Assembly (NCBI GenBank): GCA_010645155.1
Contig: CM021315.1
Location: 832,679-896,678, forward strand
Direction of reading: 5' to 3'
Length of the DNA stretch: 64,000 nt
Source of the DNA: Tigriopus japonicus
Lineage: Eukaryota; Arthropoda; Copepoda; Harpacticoida; Harpacticidae
Every line of letters starts with the position of its first letter. Position 1 is the first letter of the stretch. Of the stretch, positions 24,171 to 34,202 are shown piece by piece. Position numbers and translations under genes: made by a program. Under the pieces are notes generated by a model. The model was not told the origin of the DNA, made no database searches, and saw only the letters and a program-made list of their open reading frames with translations.

Positions 24171-27100
24171 TCAAGGATATAGAACATTTATTTGAGTCAA
24201 ATGTGTTTTACCTAAGGAGGCGATGGACCTCCGCGTGTCACTCAAGGGACATTTGAGGTACTCAGCAAACATGGTGGCCAAACACAAGGCCACGTTATCG
24301 TTGGGAGCACACGCCAAAACCGGTGTGTAGCCTCGGTTATCCACCAGGGTGACGGAAGCCCCGTGACTCACGAGGAAATCCGTGGACTCCACGAATCCAT
24401 TGGCACCGGTTAAATGCAAGGCACTAGAAAGGGACATGGTTTGTTTGGAGGACATGGGTGGATTGAACGTGTGTTTCAGTCACAAGAAAGAAGAGTTAGT
24501 TGGTCAGCAGCTTAGACAAGAGAAAGAAGAAGGTGATGATGTTGATGCTGGTCCGAGTCAAGTCATGGCTCCCAATGGAACTCAATACTACGAAGTGGTG
24601 TAAGTCAGTGGAACACAAAACAGGACATGATAATATGAACCTCCCTTCCCCTCCCCCCATCTCTTTGCATCCTCTCCTAAACCTTTTCTTTGTCTCACTC
24701 ACCTCTGTCCCTCGACGTTTTGCATATTGATTATGTCTTGGTTGGAAGCACACGCTTTGAGAATGGCCAAGGCCAACGGATCGGAAGTTTTACAAGCGTG
24801 GTGCAAGGCTGTGTTTCCCTTGGGATCAGTCTCGTCCAATTTGGCCTCGTGCTTCAATAACAGCTCTGAAATCATAAAGGCAAGCATCCTCAGTAACCAT
24901 GAAGGAACTATTTTCTCTCTCCTCGCAAACAGACGAGATTGCATGTGTGACTGACTCACCCACGATATCGTTGGCCTTGCGACGTATGGCAATGCTCAAT
25001 GGGGTAAGATCCGAGGCGTCCTTGGCGTTGGGATCCGCCCCATGGCTCAAAAGCAATTTGGCACAAGTCAAAGACTTTTGGAAGGCTGGAAACATAAATA
25101 ATTGAATTGAGCCCGTCTCGTTTGATTTTTACGCGCCATCCTATCTATGAAAACATGAACCTCGTCTTCTTACCAGCAATATGAAGAGGGGTTCGCTGGA
25201 GATCATCACGCAGATTGGCGATCGTCTGGGAGTCGAATTTGTTTAAAAGAACCACCAGGCAAGTGTCACTTCGTTTTTGGCTGGAACAAATGAACAACAC
25301 TTGAATACACTTTCTTTTATTACATCAAGGGTGAGATGTACCCCATGTTCCAAAATTAAGGTAACACTTACAAAAATGGGCATAACTTTTAACTGAAAGA
25401 TTTTCGTGAACATCGAATAAAAGGTTTCATGATCTTGAGAGTCTACCAGTTGCCCTTGTTTACTTTAAACATCATTTCCTTCTGTTTCCTGCCAAATGGT
25501 GATCGACATGGAGTCGCGCGGAAAGACGGTGACGGAGACCTTCAAGGCCATGGGAATCAGCCGAAAGGCCATCTATGCCATCAAAAAAAAAGGTTCGAGG
25601 AGCGCAGAACTATCAAGAGGAAGAAAGGGCAGGGACGGAAGAGGTTGGTAAGGACAAAAGTCAAGATTATCGTTGTCAAAAATCGCGTGAAGAGGAATCC
25701 AGCCCGGACCATTCGTGGCATGGCCAAGGCCATGTCCTTGACCCCGAGCACAGTCCATAGGATTGTTCATGACGATCTGGGAATGAAGTCGAGAGCCAGG
25801 AGGAAAAAGCACCTCATCAACAAAAATCAAGGCCAAGAGGCTTGCTAGGTCAAAGAAGCTGCTGAACAAGCTGAAGGCCGGAACACCGACGATTTTGTTT
25901 TCAGACGAAAAACTTTGCCGGGTCGATCGTGTCTCCAACAGCCGTACTGATCGATACATTATAGACAAAAGGCCGGAAGATGTCCCCGACAACGTCAAGT
26001 TCACGTTCAAGACGAAGCACGCGGCCTCCGTGATGGTCTTAGGCGTCGTGGCCTCACCGTCTTTCCGCGCGACTCCATGTCGATCACCATTTGGCGCTTG
26101 GTCTCCATGTTGTTCAGGGTGAAGGAAATGATGTTTAAAGTAAACAAGGGCAACTGGTAGACTCTCAAGATCATGAAACCTTTTATTCGATGTTCACGAA
26201 AATCTTTCAGTTAAAAGTTATGCCCATTTTTGTAAGTGTTACCTTAATTTTGGAACATGGGGTAGAGCCTGGCAAAGGTTATTGTTTCTCTTTTATCATC
26301 ATTGTAATGTTTCAGTGGTTTTCACCAGGAACAGAATCTGAAAATACATTTTGGACTTTTTCCCCAACATATTTTCGAACAAGTTTCAGCTCAAATGACA
26401 CATTTCAGTTGTTTGGGGGCTCTTCATGATTCGAATTTTCAAGGCTTTAAAAGCCTCTGAAATGAGAAAATCACGTCATATACAGACCCCTCAATGGAGC
26501 ACCAGTTCTTAAACTGGGGCCCTAAAATACTTCTGAAAAATTCCTTAGATCTCCAGTACTTTATATTATGACAAAAACCAAGCAATTTTGTTTTCTGATT
26601 TCAATACTTTCTTCCCGACAACCGTCGTGTAGAATTTTTTTGCCAATATTGTTTACACTTTTGATGATGTTTTTTTTTGAAAACAAAAGCTCTCGTGAGG
26701 AATGAGCGTTAATCAAGTACTTACACGGCACAATGGACGGGTGAGAACTGATTTGGCCCAATATCTTGGTCCGTCATGCGTTGAGTGAGGTATTCCACGC
26801 AGATTTCGTGGCCCTTTAAAGCTGCCCAATGAAGAGGGGTAAGACCTTCATGATCCAACATGGTGTTCACCGAAGTGGGATCCTCCAAAGACTCCACCAA
26901 AAGGCCGAGCACACTGATTTGGCCCGCAGCAGCCGCAATATGAAACACTGACTTTTGAAGCCGATCCAAGTGAAATAGGTTGGCCTGTTGTTCCAACAAC
27001 AACTCCGTGGTCCTTTCCATGCCTTGGAACACGGCATAAAACAGGGGTGTGCGAAGATTTAAATCCATCGAAGACACGGATGAGCCTGAATATCCAACCA

Positions 27101-30100
27101 AAATTTATGAGATGTATTAAAATAATAGTGAAAATTCTCAAATCAAGTATACGTACCATTCACGAGAAGTTTTTCCACCATGTCCGAGTGTCCCTTCTCA
27201 GCTGCCAACATCAAGGGTGTTCGACCCATTTTGTCCTTGGCTTCGACCACGGAAAAGTCTTCGGTGTGCTCCAAGAGCTTCAACAAACACTCGACTTCAC
27301 CATTTTCGGCCGCTTCATGGACGGGATTTCGGCCTTGAACATGATCTTGAACTCCAACCAGAGCTCCCTTGGCCAAAAGGTACTCCAAACACTTGAGATG
27401 TCCGTGTCTGGCGGCAAAATGCAAGGCGGTTCGACCTTTGCCATCACGGTCATTCGGACCTTGAGCCTGACTGCCCAAGAGAACAATCACAGAGTCCGTG
27501 TGACCATATTTGGCCGCTAAATGAATCGGAGTCACGCCCAACTTTGAGCTCAGAAAATCACTCGGAGCAAAATGGGTGAACTCGAAGATTTGCGTCAATG
27601 CTTCGGAATTTCCGGCAGCGGCCGCGTAATGCAACACGTTGAGGTCCTGAAATAGGCATTTATGGTGGCTGGATCAACCTCAAAACACGTTGTTTTTTGC
27701 CTTTGCCTCACCTGATGGTCTTTGAGGAGTCCATTGGCTTTCTGAACGAGGAGATATTCGACGCATTTGGCTTCGGAATCCGAGAGGGTGGCCAACATTA
27801 GAGGCGTGATTTGATCGTGGTCGGCACAATCTATGGAACAACCTGTCATAAAAGAAAGAAGTCCAAAGTAAAATGTTGGACATGTCCACCCAAGCTAAGA
27901 GGTGTAATGTACCAGCTGTGACCAAATGGTGCACACATTGAAACCATCCTTTGACGGAGGCGTAATGGAGAGGGGTCCGACCAAACTTGTCCTTGATGTG
28001 GATGTCCGCACCGGCATCGATCAAGCACTTTAAACAATCCGCATTCCTGGAAGAAGAGAGCCCAAAATGAAAAACCCACGGTCGAAATGGGGCCTCGATG
28101 ATAATAAGTTTTGATGAAAACTTTCCGAGGACAGGTCAGTAAAAGACATCGCCAAATTAGTAGTTCTTTCAAGTATTAGAGTACGGTAAGGTAATGTAAG
28201 GTGATGGAAAGTGGTAAAAACCTCTTCGAGAATGAATATCAATTTGCATTGAATGAAATTGTGTTGGGTAAGTTTAAAATTGATTGATTTTGTACACTTT
28301 TGTATCTATTCAGTTATTTCTTACTAACGGAGGACTTTGGTGCGAACGGAAGGTGTTCGATTAAGAAAATGCAAAAAAATATATATTAAGGCAATCAATC
28401 ACGTCTTTCTTTGCTCCGGGATTTCAACTTCATTCATGTTTGACCCATTTATTGACGAAGTAAAAAAGAAAGGTGAACTTATTTCAACAAATTTGATTCA
28501 AACTTTGCCACAAACTATGTTTTTTGTTCAAATTTCATTTGTGGTGGATCATTCCAATTCTTTTAGCCAAGGGTATGAAAAGTTACTTATTAGCAAGAAC
28601 ATTCTGAAATAAACTGTCAATTTTTTGTGCACAAACTGAGGTTAGACTCGTCTTAGATAAAAGTGAAAGTAACAGGATGCAGTTAGTCCAAAAGCCAACT
28701 CGGTTAAAACAACGTTGTCAGTCAATCAAGACAAAAGCAGCCCAAGGGAAGAAGAATCACATGCAGAACAAGTCTGTCTGTCTGTCTATCTCTACCTCTG
28801 TGAAAAATCAAGGTCTCCCATGGGCAAGTGAGTCTCTGTGGACTGACTTCTACAACGTCGAAATCGTCTTGATGAGTGCTCTGGACTACAAAGTGAAGAA
28901 CAAGTTGAAACGAAATCAATCAATCACCTTCCCATCATCAACGGAACAGTAACTCTTGTTGCAGTTTCCAATACTCACTCCTTGAAGGCACACAAATGAA
29001 GACAAGTCATGCCATTGGCATCCTTGGTATTCAACTTGACTTTCGGCAAAATGGACAACTGTCGGCAAGTTTCCAAATGACCATTTTGAGCCGAGAGATG
29101 CAACGGGGTCCGGCCGTTTTCCTCCTAGAATATAATGAGACCAAGTTAAATGTTTTTTTTTCAAATTAAACGCAACCCAATGCTTCACCTTGACCAAAGG
29201 GTTGGCATTCATGTCCAAAAGTCGACCGATGATAGCCTCGTGTCCGAATTTTGCGGCCAAATGCAAGGCTGTCTGCCGCTTTTTGTCCCGCACATTGAGC
29301 TTAGCTCCATGACGAAGCAATTGCAGAACACGAGGTAAACGACCTATGAAAGAAAGTTGTTTTTTCTTTCAGCATCTTGCGATTTTTTTTAGAGAGTCGA
29401 CTTGTTTTTATATCTATTTACCGTGTAATGTGGCGCAAAGGAGAGGCGTTTTGCCATCATTGGACACTTCATGAACTTGGGTGGAGTCGTGGTCCAAAAT
29501 TAAAAGTAAACAGCCTTCACCGTGAGTAGAAGAGGCGCATAAATGAATGGGAAGCTATAAAATAATTAAGAGAGATGATATGGGTTTAGATCATGTGTTG
29601 TCCTGAATCAGAGCTCCTTTAATTTAACGGTAAGTTATTGGAAATCTTAGTTTGACAAGAGTAATCGGGTTGACTTTTGATTTCCTTCTAAGCCGAGAAG
29701 CAACTTATTTCAAAATGAAACCCCTTGACTTTCAATTTCAAGTGAAGTTATTGAAATCGGTCCATATTTTGGTGTTGAGACACCACTAGTTGGAGGGAAG
29801 AAAAGATTTGATTGACCATGAATTCGACCAAGATTATCTTTGAGAAAATATCAGGTTGTCAAATTAAATCATTAGTTATCAAAACCTGGTGACTCAAAAC
29901 TCTCCAGCAAAAGATACTGAAGCGAGTTCTAAATACGAATTAATTAACCCGTCGTTTGTTAAAGCGTTGATTTCAAGCGGGAAACAGAGAGCTTCTTGCA
30001 CAAAAGTGATAAAGTTTTCCTTAGTAAACTCCCAAAACTGCATTTGAAGCTCAACAAAAAGTTTAACATATCCCAGCTGTCTTTCCTACCCTCCTCATTG

Positions 30101-33100
30101 TAAAATGGTCTTACCTCTCCTTTGGTGTTTCTCTCCTGAAGCGTTTTGGGTGCAACGTCGATGAGCAAACTCAGGACTTGGTGATGCCCATTCAAACAAG
30201 CCAGATGAGCGGGTGTATTTCCATCCTAAAGCCCCCCAAAATCTCCACATTAGTTCAGTTTTTTTAAACAAAAAAAAAACAATGGTTGAACTGAACCGGT
30301 GGCTTACCTTGTTCACAGCTTCGGGATTGGCCTTGAAGTCGAGGAGAATTTGCACAACGAGATCGAATCCGGCTGCAGCAGCCGCATGCAAAGGCGTGTT
30401 CTTGTCCTTGTCCACAACCTCGATACCCGCATTGTGTTGGACCAGTAATCGAACCACTTCCTCGTGACCACGAAAAGCGGCCCAATGAATGGGACGACGG
30501 TCCCGTTTGTCCGTGTGGTTGACAGTTCCACTCAGTTGTAGTAAAGTCTCTACCATCTGAACGCAGAAGATTTTTTGTTTCATATTAGTACGTGAAAACC
30601 ATTACTTGAAAGCATTAAAAAAATTAAAGACCAAAGATCCAAAGGTCATTTTATGTGATTGTTTGCCTTTGTTTCTACTATTTACTTTGAAAGGATTTTC
30701 TTTTTGTTATCTATTGTTGGATTTATTTTCTATTTTCACGCTCATTTACTAATTTTGTTTTCCTTTGTCCAGGGATGATTTGTCATATTTGGTATTTTGC
30801 TTTTTGGTTTTGTCATTTTTAGGGTTGTTTCCCATTTTGTTTGTTTCTCAATCATTTTTTACTACTAATTGTAATTCTTTAAAAGGTTTCCTGTATTTTT
30901 TTTTACAACATGGCGCGCGGTTACGAAATTTTAGCTCCACTTTTAGGGCTGCGCTTGATTGTTTGTTTTATTCCTTATTTACTTGATGCTTTACGGGTGA
31001 TATTCTTTAGCATTGAAATTAAGACTAAGTTTAGAAGTAATCACGAAATTTGAAGTTAAGAACATGTCATCACATCTTTACATGGTAATCTAACAGGCTA
31101 TATGAATGATAACAACATGGAAACTATGGATGGACGATCTTACCTCATAGTGGCCGAAATAAGCGGCCAAGTGGAGGCAAGTTCGGCCCGTTCGATCCGA
31201 GATATTGATGTTGGACACACGTGGGACAAGAAGTTCCATGCATCGCACGGCATTATTGGCAGCTGCCACATGAGCTGGCGTTTGCCAGCATCGATCCCGA
31301 GCATTCACATCGGCATTGTGCGTGAGCAACACTTCCACCGAATACTGTCAAATCAGAGACCAACCATCAATACTTTCGTCAATCCACTTGCATATTGACA
31401 ATTCTAAACTCACCTCGGCGCTACTCCGACAAGCTCGATGAAGAGGGGTGAGCCATTTGGAGTCCTTAACATTGACTTTGGAATGGCCCGAGTTCTCGGT
31501 GGCCACGATCAAGGCCTCGAGAATATCGCTTTGGTCCATGAAGGCTGCCGCATGAATGGGATGGCGTTTGTCGGCATCCACCAATTTGTCCATCTCCTCC
31601 GACGGATTGGAGTACGAGGCCAGCCATTTTTCCACACTTGGAAAGTCCCCGTTGAAAATACTCACGATCAGGGGGTTCTAGAACAAGGATTGAGCGAGTG
31701 ATTACGTGGGGTATCCAGACTATAGATAGACTGAGCCTGTAATTCGTTAAACTGTACCATTTTTGGATTGCTGTTAAAAATCAAAATAAAGATTTAACTC
31801 TTGTGAGCAGATGTTATTTCACAAATTTTGATGTCAGACAAACCTGTTCGAAGCTATGATTTCATTAGGCAAGTATGTTAGGTGACCCCGGCACGTTTCA
31901 AAAATGGATCTCAAGAGCGAGAAACTCGTCAAAAGCCAATATTTTGTAAATGAAAGATGTTGCTCATACTCATATTTCTTGGTTAGGTGAACATTTGTCC
32001 AGAAAAAATAATAAATTTCGATTTGATATGGCTTAGCTTTGAAAGATACGTCATTTTTGTCATGTTGCTCGCTCTTGACGCTTATTTTCTATGTATACAG
32101 GAGTCAACCAACATACCTTATCTAATTAAATCATAGCTTCGAACAAGTTTGTCTAAGAAAGAAAATTGTAAAATAACATCTGCTTATTAGAAATAAATCT
32201 TCAATTCGATATTTTTCATAAATCCAAAAATCGTGCATTTAAACGAGTTACAAGCCCAATCTACCTCTAGTCTGGATATCCCTCCTACAATGTTGGACGG
32301 TTGCAAAATGTATCACTCTCATTTTCGATCATTCCAAGTAAAGCTATTGGGCTTGGAAATAGACGGAATACAATTTAAATTAACGTGTTGGTCAGGTGAT
32401 TTATGGCGATGAAGACTTGATTTTGATGGATGATCTCATCGCGGGGCCATGATTTTTATGAGGCAATTCTGCAAATGTTTCTTGGGCTCCTCTCGAGTTT
32501 TTAAGAGCTCTTCATAAACTTCGTCCTAAGATTCATCATAAGAGGGAATCGTTAGCAAATATTGAACGGATACTTTGGACGATAGCAACTTTTCTTGGGA
32601 GGTCTTGGGAAACCGTATTCACCCCTAAGAATTCGTGCGAAATAGGGTTTTAAAAACGAAAGAGGGCTCAGCTTTTCTTTTCAATTTGACCGCGTTGTTG
32701 CCAACTCTTAAATCTTTTTTTTTTCTCTTTCACTCGTTAGTTGGATGATCTAGTTTTTCGAGACGGGTGCGTGTAATGTTTTTTTTCGGTCAAACTTGAA
32801 CTTCATAAAAAAACGTTCGCATGAGTAACCTCCAGAATTGCAATTTGAACTTTGCATATGTCTGCGTTGACAAGTTATTTTTTCGCCCTAAAGCTCGAGC
32901 AATTGGTCAGGATTGAAACTTGACATTTAGAAGCATACAGTTTTTGCTCCATTAGCCTCAAAAAGAGTTGAATGAAATCGATGCCGTCACTGAAACTAGG
33001 AGACGACCTCATTTTTCTCAGGCCAAACGAGAATATATCCGTCCATGGACGGGATCAACATTTCGAATGGCCACTTCCGGTCATTATGGCTAGGGAAACG

Positions 33101-33756
33101 ACATTGGCACAACGAGAGGGACATCACGCCATTTTGGCTGGGAATCTTAGTTTTGGATGTCAAATTTACACGTGAAATCTCGCGCTTCTTGGAACATAAA
33201 TAACATAATTGAGATCGATGACCCTCAGATGACCAGATAGCCAAACTTGTGCGAAGATTTTGAATATGGGTAATGTAAATTGGCGCGTAGAAAATTAAGG
33301 TTCGCATTAGGGGCGATAGTTAGAAGACGGGTGCCGCGCATTTTGCATCTAACTTTTTTCGTCAATTCAATTTACAAAACTGGTAGAAAGGTCGAAATTT
33401 AAGGCATGTCCCAATTTTACTATTACTTTTTGGGACCTTTTTAAACGCTTAGTTTTTCATCCAATGCGCAAATTCACGCCTTCTGGTTTCGCGTCACGAA
33501 AAAATCGTCGATTCTCGGTTGATATTCGATCTCAAAAATCGTTTCAAGAATCCGCACACCCGGTTCATCCTAAAAACAACTCGGACAAGGCGTTTTCCGA
33601 GTACTTTTAATTGTTTTTTCTCCATCCATGGACCCTGCCGTGATTCAAGCCATGAAAATGCCCCTTCAACAGTCTTGATCTTAAAAAAAATCCTTCTTCG
33701 TATCAAGATGTTTCTTTGATTCTCACCTGATCTTGTAAATGAAGTAAAGGCCCCAT
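24171..33756 (-). CDS. ANKRD28/44/52-like: PP6 regulatory ankyrin-repeat subunit (ANKRD28/44/52 family), complete
   Basis: Scaffold that in vertebrates joins protein phosphatase 6 and its SAPS subunit and helps choose substrates; that role is carried over by family. Exons in transcript order: 33756-33727, 31677-31414, 31344-31144, 30556-30308, 30225-30115, 29554-29422, 29343-29189, 29124-28979, 28046-27913, 27842-27712, 27646-27157, 27085-26725, 25280-25174, 25085-24960, 24865-24703, 24423-24171. They total 3,054 nt, 1,017 residues plus stop, matching the family's usual 990-1,080. The N-terminus (MGPLLHLQDQ then NPLIVSIFNGD) and the C-terminal motif GYTPVLACAPN are diagnostic of this family. 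Nearly the whole protein is ankyrin repeats (more than 25), with TPLH and its variants recurring about every 33 residues. No membrane segment or catalytic domain is seen. An in-frame TGA at 33789-33787 supports the start. Several introns carry mobile-element remnants. Which of the three vertebrate paralogues is closest was not resolved. Confidence 0.93.
24187..24192 (-). promoter_or_regulatory. Candidate poly(A) signal inside the last codons of the ankyrin gene
   Basis: AATAAA read on the minus strand overlaps the codons just before the stop (TQINVLYP). No better hexamer was seen within several hundred bases downstream, so cleavage shortly after the stop is possible. This is motif evidence only. 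Confidence 0.25.
25341..26262 (+). mobile_element. Defective Tc1/mariner-type element with 142-bp terminal inverted repeats
   Basis: A 922-bp element inside the ankyrin-gene intron 25281-26724. It is flanked by TA on both sides (25339-25340, 26263-26264), the IS630-Tc1-mariner target signature. The outer 142 bp of each end (25341-25482 and 26121-26262) read as identical inverted copies. The inside carries a broken transposase: an N-terminal helix-turn-helix-like part (GISRKAIYAIKKK), a second DNA-binding part (TPSTVHRIVHDDLGMK) and the start of the catalytic region (LFSDEKLCRVDR), ending at VMVLGVVAS. At least two frame changes, one at an A-run near 25581-25589, and loss of the rest of the DDE domain make it inactive. 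It is non-autonomous or dead. Confidence 0.88.
28047..28978 (-). other. Intron of the ankyrin gene
   Basis: Intron of 0.93 kb between exons 28979-29124 and 27913-28046. It contains a short tetranucleotide run (GTCT) near 28771-28790. Nothing else was recognised. Confidence 0.6.
29555..30114 (-). other. Intron of the ankyrin gene
   Basis: Intron of 0.56 kb between exons 30115-30225 and 29422-29554. It is AT-rich. I see no gene, repeat or structured element in it. Confidence 0.6.
30557..31143 (-). other. Intron of the ankyrin gene, strongly strand-asymmetric
   Basis: Intron between exons 31144-31344 and 30308-30556. From about 30640 to 30960 the plus strand is rich in T and G and poor in C, so the transcribed RNA would be A-rich. 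No coding domain or terminal repeats were recognised. Confidence 0.5.
31705..32285. mobile_element. 581-bp fold-back (full-length imperfect inverted repeat), MITE-like
   Basis: Nearly the whole segment pairs with itself around a centre near 31995. The outer arms begin GTATCCAGACTATAGATAGA on the left and, read inverted from the right, ATATCCAGACTAGAGGTAGA. Matching continues inward through ATTTTTGGATT, GCAGATGTTATTT, TGTTCGAAGCTATGATTT and TCAAGAGCGAG at roughly 75-80 percent by eye. It is flanked by TA (31703-31704 and 32286-32287), consistent with a Tc1/mariner-type non-autonomous element. It lies in intron 1 of the ankyrin gene and has no open frame of its own. A hairpin RNA is possible if transcribed. 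Confidence 0.75.
32286..33726 (-). other. Remainder of intron 1 of the ankyrin gene
   Basis: AT-rich intron sequence between the fold-back element and the 30-nt first coding exon. Small open frames on both strands are unsupported. A T-rich patch lies near 32705-32725. No structured element was recognised. Confidence 0.55.
33727..33756 (-). CDS. Micro first coding exon of the ankyrin PP6 subunit gene
   Basis: Ten codons, MGPLLHLQDQ, followed by a strong donor (gtgaga) and joined in phase 0 to the exon starting at 31677 (NPLIVSIFNGD). The joined text matches the known family start, in which a short L-x-L-x-DQ segment precedes the first repeat. An in-frame stop 30 bases upstream fixes this ATG as the first usable one in the frame. 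The exon is too short for routine gene finders. Confidence 0.85.
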
Positions 33757-33888
33757 TGAAAAAGAGAGCAACAGCGGGGAACGAAGTCAAAAGTCACGCT
33801 TGGATGGGTTGAAGGCCGCTAAACACGGGCGAAAAAGGCCCCGTGAGATCCGCATTTCGTGGGCGTATCATGATACGTATTATTATTA

Positions 33889-34202
33889 TTATGAACTCCG
33901 CCGTCAGCATAATCGGGCATGTCGCCGCCGACTCGAGATATCGCTAAGAAAGAGAGAGATTGATGGTCAAATTTGGGGAATTGCGGGTCCCANNNNNNNN
34001 NNNNNNNNNNNNNNNNNNNNNNNNNNNNNNNNNNNNNNNNNNNNNNNNNNNNNNNNNNNNNNNNNNNNNNNNNNNNNNNNNNNNNNNNNNNNNNNNNNTT
34101 ATGAACTCCGCCGTCAGCATAATCGGGCATGTCGCCGCCGACTCGAGAAAACGCTGAGAATGAGAGAGATTGATGGTCAAATTTGGGGAATTGCGGGTCC
34201 CA
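33889..34202. repeat. Two 104-bp near-identical direct copies flanking an assembly gap
   Basis: Copy 1 is 33889-33992 and copy 2 is 34099-34202. They differ at about four positions, all in one short stretch after ACTCGAGA. Between them are 106 undetermined bases (33993-34098), almost exactly one unit length. A run of ATT precedes copy 1. The arrangement suits either a tandem repeat with an unresolved middle unit or two allelic contig ends placed side by side. It lies just upstream of the ankyrin gene start, so promoter sequence may be affected. Confidence 0.85.
33993..34098. other. Assembly gap (106 N)
   Basis: Run of undetermined bases. Open frames that cross it are not meaningful. Confidence 0.99.

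Noticed and set aside
25573..26010. 145-codon minus-strand frame within the Tc1/mariner element
   Set aside because: Antisense shadow of the broken transposase.
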